Shown here piece after piece: positions 8,255 to 16,106 of a DNA stretch of 39,708 nt. Position numbers and translations under genes: made by a program. Positions within the stretch are counted from its first letter, which is position 1. Every line of letters starts with the position of its first letter. Origin of the DNA: Alphaproteobacteria bacterium UBA3760 (GTDB taxonomy: Bacteria; Pseudomonadota; Alphaproteobacteria; Rs-D84); contig DFGC01000003.1 in NCBI GenBank assembly GCA_002371155.1, forward strand, positions 1-39,708, written 5' to 3'. The notes under the pieces were generated by a model. The model searched no databases. It saw only the letters and a program-made list of their open reading frames with translations, and had not been told where the DNA came from.

Positions 8255-10231
8255 ATGCGCGATTTTTTGGCAAAACAATTTGATGATAAGTTTTTGTGGG
8301 TGCCTTTTATCATGGCATTTGGCGCAGGTTTATATTTCGCGTTGCCATTTGCACCGAATATATTATTTTGGTTTATTGCGTTTATTGCGTGTGGCGCGGG
8401 ACTGGTTTTCCGTAAACATAATTTTGTTTTATTTTGTGCGACGTTATTCATTGGTGGTTTTCTGTATGCGGCATTTTATACGCATTACATGGTTAAAACA
8501 CCGGTGATGAAATACGACATGCGCGACCAAGAAATTATCGGCGTGGTTCATGATATTGACTTTACCGATGATAAAGTAAAAATTATTCTGAATATACCCG
8601 CCACGGATTTACGAATTGAATCCGAACGGCGCGCAAATATTAAAATGACAATCACAAACGATATGCCACCACCACAAATTGGCGATGTAATTCAGGCCAA
8701 GGCATCTGTGTTTTCACCATCACCGATGGAGGCACCCGAAACATTTGATTATGCACGATGGTCTTTTTTCAATAATTTAACGGGGACCGGATACATAACC
8801 GAATATAATGTTTTGAATCATAATGATATTCATGCGATAAATCATATACGACATAAAATTCATGAAAAATCGAATTCTTTTTTAACCGACGGTTTGGTGT
8901 TGGGTTATAAAAATTCTGTTCCGAAAAATGATAAAGATATTTGGAGCACAGTTGGTGTTGGACACATTTGGTCAATCAGTGGTTTTCATATGACGCTGAT
9001 TGGCGGGTGGCTGTTTGCATTTTTCTATTTAATTTGTCGCAGTATCGGATTTATCACCCGACGCGTGCCGGCACGAATTGTCGCATGCGTTTGCGCATGG
9101 TCAGTATTGTTCGGTTATGTTTGTATATCAGGGGCGGCGGTTGCAACAATGCGCGCGTTTTTGATGACATCTTTATTGTTTATTGCGTTATTGGTTGGGC
9201 GTAATGCGATATCTATGCGAAATATATCTATTGCATTTTTAATTTTATTTTTGATAAATCCGCACTTTGTTATGCATGCTGGGTTTCAATTATCTTTTGC
9301 TGCGATTTATGGTTTGATTTGGTTTTTTGGCGATAAAAGTTTTAGTAAAAATATATCATGGTTCCAAAAAGTAAAATCCGGAATTTATGTTGCAACAATG
9401 ACTTCGTTGGTTGCGACATTTTTTACATTGCCGTTTATCGCCACACATTTTAATTATATTCCGGTATATAGTTTGATTGGTAATTTAATTTTGTTGCCGA
9501 TGTTTTCTGTTTTGATTTTACCATTAGTTATAATCGGTACAATTTGCGCCATGTTTGGCGGGCATTTGTTTTTGGATTGGGCGACGAATATTTATGATTT
9601 TTCGTTGCGTATTGCACAAACGATTGTTGATTTGCCTATGTCAAATTTGGCGATGCCACATATTTCCAATATGGCTTTTATAATTTTTGTTATTGGATTG
9701 ATGTGTTTGATTTTAATAAAACCCATATCTGATTCTGGGCGGTGGATTTTACGGCGTATAAATTGTTTGTTGTGTGGAATATTTATATTGTGTGGGATAT
9801 TTATTGTTGCAACACAATCGCGACCTGTATTTTATGCAACAAATGACCACGAACTGATTGGTATGGTGTATGATGATAAATTAGAATTTAACAAGGCGCG
9901 TGCGGCAAATCATTATTTTGCGTTTAATGCATTTCGTGAATTAAATGGTGAAAAACCAAGCGATGAAAACATACGGCGAAAATGTCCCGGTGGTGTGTGC
10001 ATTTATAAATCTGAAAAATTTTCGGTTGCGTATATTCAGAAATTCAAGCCTTTGCAGGAGCATTTGGTGTCGTTATGTCGTGATGATGATATAAAATATA
10101 TTGTGTCTTATTTCGATATATCTGGGCCAAAATGCAACCATAAAATTTTGCATAATGGATTTGTAATTTATAAATCAGGTCGCGTAAAACACACCCCGTT
10201 TAATCGGTGGTGGCATAATCCGCGCGAATAA
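8255..10231 (+). CDS. comEC: ComEC/Rec2-type competence membrane protein, without the metallo-beta-lactamase domain
   Basis: ComEC forms the inner-membrane channel that admits single-stranded DNA during natural transformation. The 658-residue protein has two or three N-terminal membrane helices, a DUF4131-like beta domain (about 85-185), then the Competence domain with the conserved GxxHIWSISGFHMT segment and some eight more helices to about residue 500. The C-terminal 150 residues are soluble but show no HxHxDH metallo-beta-lactamase motif, so the nuclease-like domain of longer ComEC proteins is missing or highly diverged. The ATG at 8255 is preferred over an upstream in-frame TTG because TATAAT lies between them. 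The 3' end overlaps truA by 32 nt, tail to tail. Confidence 0.88.
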   Translation: MRDFLAKQFDDKFLWVPFIMAFGAGLYFALPFAPNILFWFIAFIACGAGLVFRKHNFVLFCATLFIGGFLYAAFYTHYMVKTPVMKYDMRDQEIIGVVHDIDFTDDKVKIILNIPATDLRIESERRANIKMTITNDMPPPQIGDVIQAKASVFSPSPMEAPETFDYARWSFFNNLTGTGYITEYNVLNHNDIHAINHIRHKIHEKSNSFLTDGLVLGYKNSVPKNDKDIWSTVGVGHIWSISGFHMTLIGGWLFAFFYLICRSIGFITRRVPARIVACVCAWSVLFGYVCISGAAVATMRAFLMTSLLFIALLVGRNAISMRNISIAFLILFLINPHFVMHAGFQLSFAAIYGLIWFFGDKSFSKNISWFQKVKSGIYVATMTSLVATFFTLPFIATHFNYIPVYSLIGNLILLPMFSVLILPLVIIGTICAMFGGHLFLDWATNIYDFSLRIAQTIVDLPMSNLAMPHISNMAFIIFVIGLMCLILIKPISDSGRWILRRINCLLCGIFILCGIFIVATQSRPVFYATNDHELIGMVYDDKLEFNKARAANHYFAFNAFRELNGEKPSDENIRRKCPGGVCIYKSEKFSVAYIQKFKPLQEHLVSLCRDDDIKYIVSYFDISGPKCNHKILHNGFVIYKSGRVKHTPFNRWWHNPRE

Positions 10232-10943
10232 AATACAATCCCGATGCCGGCGCAGTCGGACCCGCCGCAGAACGATTTTTTACCGACAAAATTTTTTCAA
10301 TATCGTATGGTTTATGTAATCCTATTTCCACCAGTGTTCCAACAATGTTTCGCACCATATGGTGTAAAAACGAACGCGCCGATAATTCAAAAACAATGTG
10401 ATTGCCGTCGGTTGTGATTTCAATTTTATCCAATGTCTTTATCGGGCTTTTAGCCTGGCATTCGGATGCACGAAAAGATGTAAAATCGTGATTGCCAATC
10501 AATTTTTGTGCCGCCACACGCATTGCATCAACATCCAATTTTTGTGGCACCCACCAAACACGATTTTTTTCCAATACGGGCGATGCCCCGCGATTTAACA
10601 CAACATATTTATAATGACGCGCCGTGCATGAAAAACGCGCGTTAAAATCGTCGGACACAATTTCGCAACCCAACACCGATACCGGTTCATTTATTAAATA
10701 AAAATTTAATGCGCGCATAACCGTATTTGCGTCAAAATATTTTTCTAAATCGAAATGTGCCGTCATACAAACCGCATGCACACCAGCATCGGTTCGCCCC
10801 GCCCCAAATATTGTTGGACGCACACCACAAAATTTTTCAATCGCATTCATCAGCAAAGATTGCACAGATGGCCCGTCCAGGTTTTCTTGCCAACCGATTA
10901 AATTTGTTCCATCATATTCAATATTTATTTTATATCGTGTCAT
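10200..10943 (-). CDS. truA: tRNA pseudouridine(38-40) synthase TruA
   Basis: Converts uridines 38-40 in tRNA anticodon stems to pseudouridine. The 247-residue protein has the N-terminal KINIEYDGTNLIGWQ motif and the catalytic GRTDAGVHA motif with the nucleophilic aspartate at D52, plus the conserved FLHHMVRNIVGTLVEIG segment near the C-terminus. It is the last gene of a minus-strand run def-fmt-small Cys protein-truA, with only 3 nt before it. Its 3' end runs 32 nt into the 3' end of comEC on the other strand. Confidence 0.96.
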   Translation of the reverse strand: MTRYKINIEYDGTNLIGWQENLDGPSVQSLLMNAIEKFCGVRPTIFGAGRTDAGVHAVCMTAHFDLEKYFDANTVMRALNFYLINEPVSVLGCEIVSDDFNARFSCTARHYKYVVLNRGASPVLEKNRVWWVPQKLDVDAMRVAAQKLIGNHDFTSFRASECQAKSPIKTLDKIEITTDGNHIVFELSARSFLHHMVRNIVGTLVEIGLHKPYDIEKILSVKNRSAAGPTAPASGLYFIRADYATTD

Positions 10944-10946
10944 TTT

Positions 10947-11177
10947 CTATCTTTTGTTTTGTGTTGCATTGCGACATGCGTTGCACATTATTGCGGTAAT
11001 ATCTTGGTCATCACATGGGTTTGTTTCCAAAACATACCGCCATTTGCATGGCAATTTATTGTTTTCGTTGCACCCATCACAATTCAGGCATTGACATAAA
11101 CAATTATTTTCCCCAACCCGAACTTCATATCCCGTTATGCCACATGTTGCATTTGTTCCAAAATTTTTTACATCCAT
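10947..11177 (-). CDS. Small cysteine-rich protein of unknown function
   Basis: I do not recognise this 76-residue protein. It has ten cysteines (12, 26, 28, 30, 33, 36, 44, 55, 65, 68), several in CxC and CxxC pairs, and a charged, Asn-rich composition without a signal peptide or membrane helix. That pattern suggests a cytoplasmic zinc- or iron-binding protein. AAAGGAA precedes the ATG by about 6 nt, and the gene is packed between fmt (38 nt away) and truA (3 nt away), so it is probably translated from the same operon. An alternative is a small metal-sequestering protein. Confidence 0.65.
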   Translation of the reverse strand: MDVKNFGTNATCGITGYEVRVGENNCLCQCLNCDGCNENNKLPCKWRYVLETNPCDDQDITAIMCNACRNATQNKR

Positions 11178-11215
11178 TTCCTTTGCCTTTTATGCTATTC
11201 TCTCTCGGCATAAAA

Positions 11216-12022
11216 TTATTCCCCAAATTTTATTTCCGCACAATGTAAACCATTTGTAAAACTGCGCCAATCCATTGGTTTTTTACCAGCGGGTTGAATT
11301 TCCAAAATTTTTAATTCACCGTTTTCAATTTCTGTTTTTAATATTTTGACATCCACGCCATTTATTTTCGTCCGCCCCGCCCCCAGGCTGCGCACCAAGT
11401 TATGGATTTCAACGGGCGATTTTTTCCAATCAATTATTTCATCGGCACCTGTGAATTTTTTTGTATATGTTGGTGTACCAATTTGAGGTGTTGGTTTATA
11501 TTTATCGGGATTTGTGAAAAAATCATCTAACATTTGGATTGAAATTTGTGCCACGCGGTTTTCCACAGTTTTATTTGTGTCGTCCAAATCTATATCAAAT
11601 TCACGACGCATATAAATATCGCCGGCATCACATTCGTGTGTCATTTTCATTAAACATACCGCCGACATGTTATCGCCATTTTTTATTGCCGTCCGTATTG
11701 GCGATGGCCCACGATATTTCGGCAAATCACTGGGGTGAATATTTATAAAATTGCCGCGCGCCAAAATATCATCGGGGATAATTACGCCATACGATATAAC
11801 AACAACAAAATCAGCCCCCGCATTTTCATATTCGCGAATTTTATGATGCACCGGAATATTGTGATTCGCCGCCCAAACATGCACAGGCGACGGGGTCAGA
11901 ATATGTTTGCGCCCCACAGGTTTTGGTGCACGCGTGAACACAGATACTATTTCATGGCGTTCGCGCAACGCGTCAAATATCGGCACAACAAAATCGTTTG
12001 TTCCCATTAAAATCAGTTTCAT
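11216..12022 (-). CDS. fmt: Methionyl-tRNA formyltransferase
   Basis: Formylates initiator Met-tRNA. The 268-residue protein has the catalytic domain with N94 and H96 in FINIHPSDLPKYRG and the essential aspartate in CDAGDI (D135), followed by a shortened C-terminal tRNA-binding domain; typical homologs are about 310 residues, so 40 are missing from loops and the C-terminal barrel. The NIHPSDLP motif differs slightly from the common NxHASLLP. Its start overlaps the end of def by 4 nt, the classical def-fmt pair. Confidence 0.94.
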   Translation of the reverse strand: MKLILMGTNDFVVPIFDALRERHEIVSVFTRAPKPVGRKHILTPSPVHVWAANHNIPVHHKIREYENAGADFVVVISYGVIIPDDILARGNFINIHPSDLPKYRGPSPIRTAIKNGDNMSAVCLMKMTHECDAGDIYMRREFDIDLDDTNKTVENRVAQISIQMLDDFFTNPDKYKPTPQIGTPTYTKKFTGADEIIDWKKSPVEIHNLVRSLGAGRTKINGVDVKILKTEIENGELKILEIQPAGKKPMDWRSFTNGLHCAEIKFGE

Positions 12023-12522
12023 TTTTTATGCCTCCGCACACGGCGCATAACCATTTCGCGACGCGCCCCCGACAGATAATCTATAAATAATTTTCCATCC
12101 AAATGGTCCGTTTCATGTTGCACAATTCGCGCCGGCACGCCCGACATTTGCGCCGACATTTGTTCGCCATTTTCATCCGTCCATTCAACAACAACCGAAT
12201 CCGGACGCGAAACATTTGCATAAACCGGCAAATTATCGCCCCCCAGAACAGACAAGCAGCCCTCTTCCATAATGCATGTTTTATCACCGTATGATAAAAT
12301 TCGCGGGTTTATCATTTTATAAATTTTTTCATCATCAGGTGTCATCATAACCAAAAAACGTTGTGTAATTCCAACCTGGGGTGCGGCAAGTCCAACACCA
12401 CTTTGTTCGCGCATCATTGCAACCATTTCATTCATGGTTTGCAATAATTTATCGTCGATTTTTTCAACCGGCGTGCATGTCGTCCGCAAAATTGGGTCAC
12501 CACAAAGTTTCATTTGCAACAT
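12019..12522 (-). CDS. def: Peptide deformylase
   Basis: Removes the formyl group from nascent proteins. All three metal-site motifs are present in this 167-residue protein: GVGLAAPQVG (42-51), EEGCLSV with C89, and QHETDHLDG with H136, E137 and H140. The first ATG (12522) is chosen over an in-frame ATG three codons later because AAAGGA lies at the right distance from it. It is the first gene of def-fmt-small protein-truA and is divergent from rmuC. Confidence 0.96.
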   Translation of the reverse strand: MLQMKLCGDPILRTTCTPVEKIDDKLLQTMNEMVAMMREQSGVGLAAPQVGITQRFLVMMTPDDEKIYKMINPRILSYGDKTCIMEEGCLSVLGGDNLPVYANVSRPDSVVVEWTDENGEQMSAQMSGVPARIVQHETDHLDGKLFIDYLSGARREMVMRRVRRHKK

Positions 12523-12577
12523 ATATAAAATCCTTTATAATTCATAATATATTTTGATTTTAGCAAAGGATTTGGAA

Positions 12578-13456
12578 ATGACAACTTATATTTTTGCATT
12601 ATTGGTTATTACGGTATGTTTATTATTGGTACTGGTTTTTCGCAAAAATACGGTTGATTTTTCACCCCTGCGCGAAGATAACATACGGTTGCGCGAACGG
12701 TTGGCGGAACGGTTGGGTGTGTTGAGTCAAAATGCAAATGAATTGAAAAATATCAGTGCCGACATCGCCAATTTCAAAGATATTTTAATGGGCAACAAAC
12801 AGGCCCGCGGAACATTTGGCGAACGCCAATTGGCGGATTTGGTGGCGGATATTATGCCACCGGAAACATATTCTTTTCAAACGGTATTATCAACCGGGGT
12901 GCGACCGGATTGCATTATTCGACTGCCCTATCCGCCCGGCGACATGATTATCGACAGTAAATTTCCATTGGAAAGTTATAACCGCATTTTGAATGATAAA
13001 AATGATATTGGTGCAAAAAAACAATTTGAATTAGATGTCCGGAAACACATTGACGCAATCGCAGAAAAATATATTATTCCAGGTGTCACCGCGGAAAGCG
13101 CGATGATGTTTATCGCATCGGAATCTATATTCGAAGAAATTCATAAAAATTTTCCAAACACAATCGATTATGCCGCACGAAAAAAAGTCTTTATCGTGTC
13201 GCCGGCGACATTGTGGGCGACATTAAATACTATTCGTGCCGTTTTATCAGATATAAAAATTAAACGCGTAGCAACGCAAATTAAACGCGAATTGGATTTG
13301 TTATTGACCGATTTATCAAGGCTTTCCGACCGCAGCGAAAATTTAGGTCGACATTTTGCACAAACGGTTGGTGATATTGAACAAATAAAAACATCGATTG
13401 GAAAAATTTCGCCGCGCGCCGAAAAATTGCGCGATATGGATTTCGGCGAAGATTAA
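12578..13456 (+). CDS. rmuC: DNA recombination protein RmuC family, short form
   Basis: A 292-residue protein with one N-terminal membrane helix (about 3-21), a short coiled-coil and the RmuC domain (FGERQLADLV, VRPDCIIRLPYPPGDMIIDSKFPLESY, then MFIASESIFEEI and VIVSP-type segments). RmuC is thought to limit DNA inversions or act on DNA with nuclease-like activity; its biochemical role is unsettled. E. coli RmuC is much longer because of a long coiled-coil; the short form is usual in reduced alphaproteobacteria. AAAGGA at 12565-12570 fixes the ATG at 12578 rather than an upstream TTG. Its stop codon overlaps a terminator shared with the HAD gene. Confidence 0.88.
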   Translation: MTTYIFALLVITVCLLLVLVFRKNTVDFSPLREDNIRLRERLAERLGVLSQNANELKNISADIANFKDILMGNKQARGTFGERQLADLVADIMPPETYSFQTVLSTGVRPDCIIRLPYPPGDMIIDSKFPLESYNRILNDKNDIGAKKQFELDVRKHIDAIAEKYIIPGVTAESAMMFIASESIFEEIHKNFPNTIDYAARKKVFIVSPATLWATLNTIRAVLSDIKIKRVATQIKRELDLLLTDLSRLSDRSENLGRHFAQTVGDIEQIKTSIGKISPRAEKLRDMDFGED

Positions 13457-13479
13457 AAAATGCCCAAACGGGCATTTTT
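13455..13479. terminator. Bidirectional terminator between rmuC and HAD gene
   Basis: TGCCC (13461-13465), loop AAAC, GGGCA (13470-13474), with A6 before and T5 after. It overlaps the rmuC stop codon and ends against the HAD stop codon. The stem-loop is identical to the one at 31311-31324. Confidence 0.85.
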
Positions 13480-14074
13480 ATTTCGGCATGCCGGTTTTAC
13501 GGTTTATCCAAACGGGTGTATCCGCCAATTCCATTATGTATTTATCGGACGGACTGTCGCCATAACTGCGCACGACATGTGGGATTATTTTGTTTTCCTT
13601 GGCCCATGCGTCAAATGCGACCACTTTATTTGGCCCCCAGCACATAAAATCATATTTCCATGGGCGCGATTTATTCATTTTTGATGTTATAATCGCGTCA
13701 AATTTCATGTCGCGCACCAATTTAGGCACCAAATAATCAGGCCCAGCCGACACCAACACACAAATATTTCCCGCCGCACGTTCTGATGCGATAACATCCG
13801 CCGCCCAACCAAATCTGTTTTTTTTATGTTCGCGAATAACGGTGGGCGCGAATTTTTTAACCATTTTTGGGGTTAAAAATCGACGCATAGATTCACGCGA
13901 AAAAATACTATGTTTATTAAACATATAAATGATTACACCGATTAAAAATGACGGTAAAAACAACCACGGGCGGTATGAATTCCGAAAACAATACCGGCCA
14001 AATTCCAAATTCGAATCAGATGCCGATAATGTGCCATCAAAATCGAACACAACTATATTTTCATGTTTCAACAT
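13478..14074 (-). CDS. HAD-superfamily hydrolase, subclass IB (SerB-like phosphatase)
   Basis: A 198-residue phosphatase of the haloacid dehalogenase fold. Motif I is VVFDFDGT with the nucleophile D11 and acid/base D13; motif II is the serine in VLVSAG (S108); motif III is probably K149; motif IV is GDSPSD (D172, D176). The helical cap between motifs I and II (about 25-90) is of the IB type and contains a hydrophobic stretch (34-51). Relatives include phosphoserine phosphatase and membrane-linked phosphatases; the substrate cannot be read from sequence. AAAAGG precedes the ATG. Confidence 0.88.
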   Translation of the reverse strand: MLKHENIVVFDFDGTLSASDSNLEFGRYCFRNSYRPWLFLPSFLIGVIIYMFNKHSIFSRESMRRFLTPKMVKKFAPTVIREHKKNRFGWAADVIASERAAGNICVLVSAGPDYLVPKLVRDMKFDAIITSKMNKSRPWKYDFMCWGPNKVVAFDAWAKENKIIPHVVRSYGDSPSDKYIMELADTPVWINRKTGMPK

Positions 14075-14095
14075 TTATAAAAGCCTTTTGTGATA

Positions 14096-14124
14096 ATATT
14101 ATCGGGATTTTTTGGGGCTTGCAA
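14096..14124 (-). promoter_or_regulatory. Promoter for the HAD hydrolase gene
   Basis: Minus-strand TTGCAA (14124-14119), 17-nt spacer, TAATAT (14101-14096), with a short leader carrying AAAAGG. Confidence 0.55.
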
Positions 14125-14133
14125 TATTTTAAT

Positions 14134-14155
14134 AAAAAATGGGCTAAATGCCCCC
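14134..14155 (-). terminator. Terminator of the orphan gene at 14169
   Basis: On the minus strand GGGC (14153-14150), loop ATTTA, GCCC (14144-14141), followed by ATTTTTT. It lies 14 nt past the orphan gene's stop codon, which supports that gene being real. Confidence 0.65.
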
Positions 14156-14168
14156 AAATCTTGATTTT

Positions 14169-14678
14169 TTAATATCGCCCGATGCACCCCAGGTATGAAT
14201 TTCCGGTCGATTCCAAAATATTTATAAATTTACCCTGGTTAGACCCGGAAAACAATGCCAAAATCGTTCCCGCATCGGTTGCCAACATATCGGCCACCGT
14301 CGCAATAGATGAATTCATTTTCTTGAAAAAACCACTGCTGGGGTAAATTTCCGCCGCCAACAACTGATTCGTACCCTTGGAATTCGCGTTTTTATCCGAT
14401 TGTATGACCATCAATTGACATTCAGGCGAAATTATCATTTTATCAACGACAACCGCGCCCGCGCCCAATAATTCGCCCCACCACCCGGTTGATCCGCAAA
14501 ATACCGGATAATAAACCACTGCATCGGGATTTTCCGCCATTATCGCGTCCAAGTCCAGGTTATCGGTTATAACCGACGGCATTGCCCCGGTTTCACCATT
14601 TATAACCTTGCGCGCCAAGCGATATTCGGAATCATTGGTTGTTTTTCGTGGCCAATAAAGAATCGGAAACTTTTTCAT
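14169..14678 (-). CDS. Unrecognised protein downstream of a VirB6-like gene
   Basis: I do not recognise this protein (169 residues from the ATG at 14678). It begins MKKFPILYWPRK, has no clear signal peptide or membrane segment, and looks like a mixed alpha/beta soluble protein with two or three cysteines and a GSTGWWGELLGAG segment. An ATG 11 codons upstream (14711) and a GTG one codon upstream are alternative starts; none has a good ribosome binding site, but TATACT lies 10 nt before the chosen ATG. It follows the minus-strand VirB6-like gene by about 70 nt with no terminator between, so it may be co-transcribed and could belong to the same apparatus; this is inference. Confidence 0.65.
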   Translation of the reverse strand: MKKFPILYWPRKTTNDSEYRLARKVINGETGAMPSVITDNLDLDAIMAENPDAVVYYPVFCGSTGWWGELLGAGAVVVDKMIISPECQLMVIQSDKNANSKGTNQLLAAEIYPSSGFFKKMNSSIATVADMLATDAGTILALFSGSNQGKFINILESTGNSYLGCIGRY

Positions 14679-14747
14679 CACGATACACAGTATATCAGAT
14701 TCGGAGGGCATAAAAAAGGGGGCAAATGCAAATAAAGCACTTGATTT

Positions 14748-16046
14748 TTATTTTTTTCCAGAATTCCACCACTTTTTCGCCCCAGACCAAATTTTTTCCA
14801 GGTCTTTTTTCGCCGTTTGATAGTATTTATCGGACACGGACACATTAAACAGGCTTTTTATCAGTGCCGGTATCATATTCATGAACATTGTCATGAATAT
14901 TCCCAGCAATATCAAGGTTATCAACGATTTATTGTTTGCCGTTGTCATTATCCCATCGATTAAAATTTTCGAATCGTTTTGGGCAATCGCATCCGCCAGC
15001 GCATATGCCCCCGACCAATTTCCAAAGGCTGAATTTAACACCATTATCGAAAATGTGATGAATATACCCGTCATCGCCAATCCTAATGTTCCGGATATAA
15101 CATCGTCCACGATTTGTTTTACATTGCCACCGCCCGATGGGAAAATTTTCCACCCCGAAAACAGCCAACCCAACAATGTCAATGGCAACAATATGAAATC
15201 TATGGATAATTTTACAAATATTTCCAAGAAATACAGTGGTATCGGCAATAATGCCGTAAAATATAATACCAATATCAACAAACCTGTTAAAAACAGTGGC
15301 ACATTTGGAAAGATTGGCACACCCCAGAATATTTTGTGCATATATTCGTTATTAAACGCCATATTCAACATAGTCCATCCGATTGTCATGCCCAAACCCG
15401 TCATTTGATGAACATTTGCAATTTGGCATGTTAAATTATGCCGGAAACGCGGTGTGAACGCCCCGTCATTCGATTCGTTTGTGTTTGCATCGGCGACGGC
15501 GGTTGCAATTATACAATTTGCGTAATTTTTGCGCGCATCGGTCATAGACATTGTATAATTCATTGACAATCCAACATTAAAAACAGGTTCTATGACAATG
15601 GATGATATCATACGCGGCAACGGCACCGCCAATAATGCCGCAACAAATAAAACCTTGATGATATGTGTTCCAAATTTTCCGGCGATATTCCAACCGTCCG
15701 CCTGGCCCGCGCCGGGGTTGATATAAATTTGCAGAATTTGCCACGCAAACCATATCGCCGTCAATGCAATCGCAAATGGAATTATAACATCAGACAACGC
15801 GTTATATGTTCGCGGTAAAATGTTCGACATTGTTGCGATGATGTCTGAAAACAACTGGCACGACCAACATGTTGAAAAGAAAGATAATGCGTCGGACATA
15901 CTGACCGGGGATGATGAACGATAAATAGAATAGCCAATAATGCCGCCACCAAACACAATTCCGCCAATGGCCAATGGCATAAATGCGCCCGCCGATATAG
16001 GCAGAAACGATATAAATGTTATCCAAAATTTTTTTAACCAATTCAT
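14748..16046 (-). CDS. VirB6/TrbL-like polytopic membrane protein 1
   Basis: A 432-residue inner-membrane protein of the VirB6/TrbL type, the family that forms the polytopic platform of type IV secretion systems. It has an N-terminal signal-like segment (5-22), a second helix (25-42), a CWSC motif (C60, C63), helices at about 88-109 and 128-152 leading to the LPRMISSIVIEPVFNVG core, a loop with a cysteine pair (C178, C207), three to five further helices to residue 420 and a basic Trp/Lys-rich tail (KKDLEKIWSGAKKWWNSGKK). The same core and tail occur in the four genes transcribed away from it. It has no ribosome binding site; TATAAT lies exactly 6 nt before its ATG. Assignment rests on topology and core similarity, not on a database match. 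Confidence 0.75.
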   Translation of the reverse strand: MNWLKKFWITFISFLPISAGAFMPLAIGGIVFGGGIIGYSIYRSSSPVSMSDALSFFSTCWSCQLFSDIIATMSNILPRTYNALSDVIIPFAIALTAIWFAWQILQIYINPGAGQADGWNIAGKFGTHIIKVLFVAALLAVPLPRMISSIVIEPVFNVGLSMNYTMSMTDARKNYANCIIATAVADANTNESNDGAFTPRFRHNLTCQIANVHQMTGLGMTIGWTMLNMAFNNEYMHKIFWGVPIFPNVPLFLTGLLILVLYFTALLPIPLYFLEIFVKLSIDFILLPLTLLGWLFSGWKIFPSGGGNVKQIVDDVISGTLGLAMTGIFITFSIMVLNSAFGNWSGAYALADAIAQNDSKILIDGIMTTANNKSLITLILLGIFMTMFMNMIPALIKSLFNVSVSDKYYQTAKKDLEKIWSGAKKWWNSGKK

Positions 16047-16050
16047 ATTT

Positions 16051-16088
16051 TAATTATAACATATTTTTATCGAATTATGTTATAATTA
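16051..16088. promoter_or_regulatory. Divergent promoter in a 38-bp dyad
   Basis: The 60-nt gap between two divergent VirB6-like genes contains a perfect inverted repeat: 13-nt arms (16051-16063 and 16076-16088) around a 12-nt centre. Each arm holds a TATAAT: minus strand 16058-16053, 6 nt before the ATG at 16046; plus strand 16081-16086, 20 nt before the ATG at 16107. Good -35 boxes are not visible in either direction, which may indicate dependence on an activator binding the dyad. Confidence 0.6.
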
Positions 16089-16106
16089 CAATAACAATTA
16101 TCAAAT

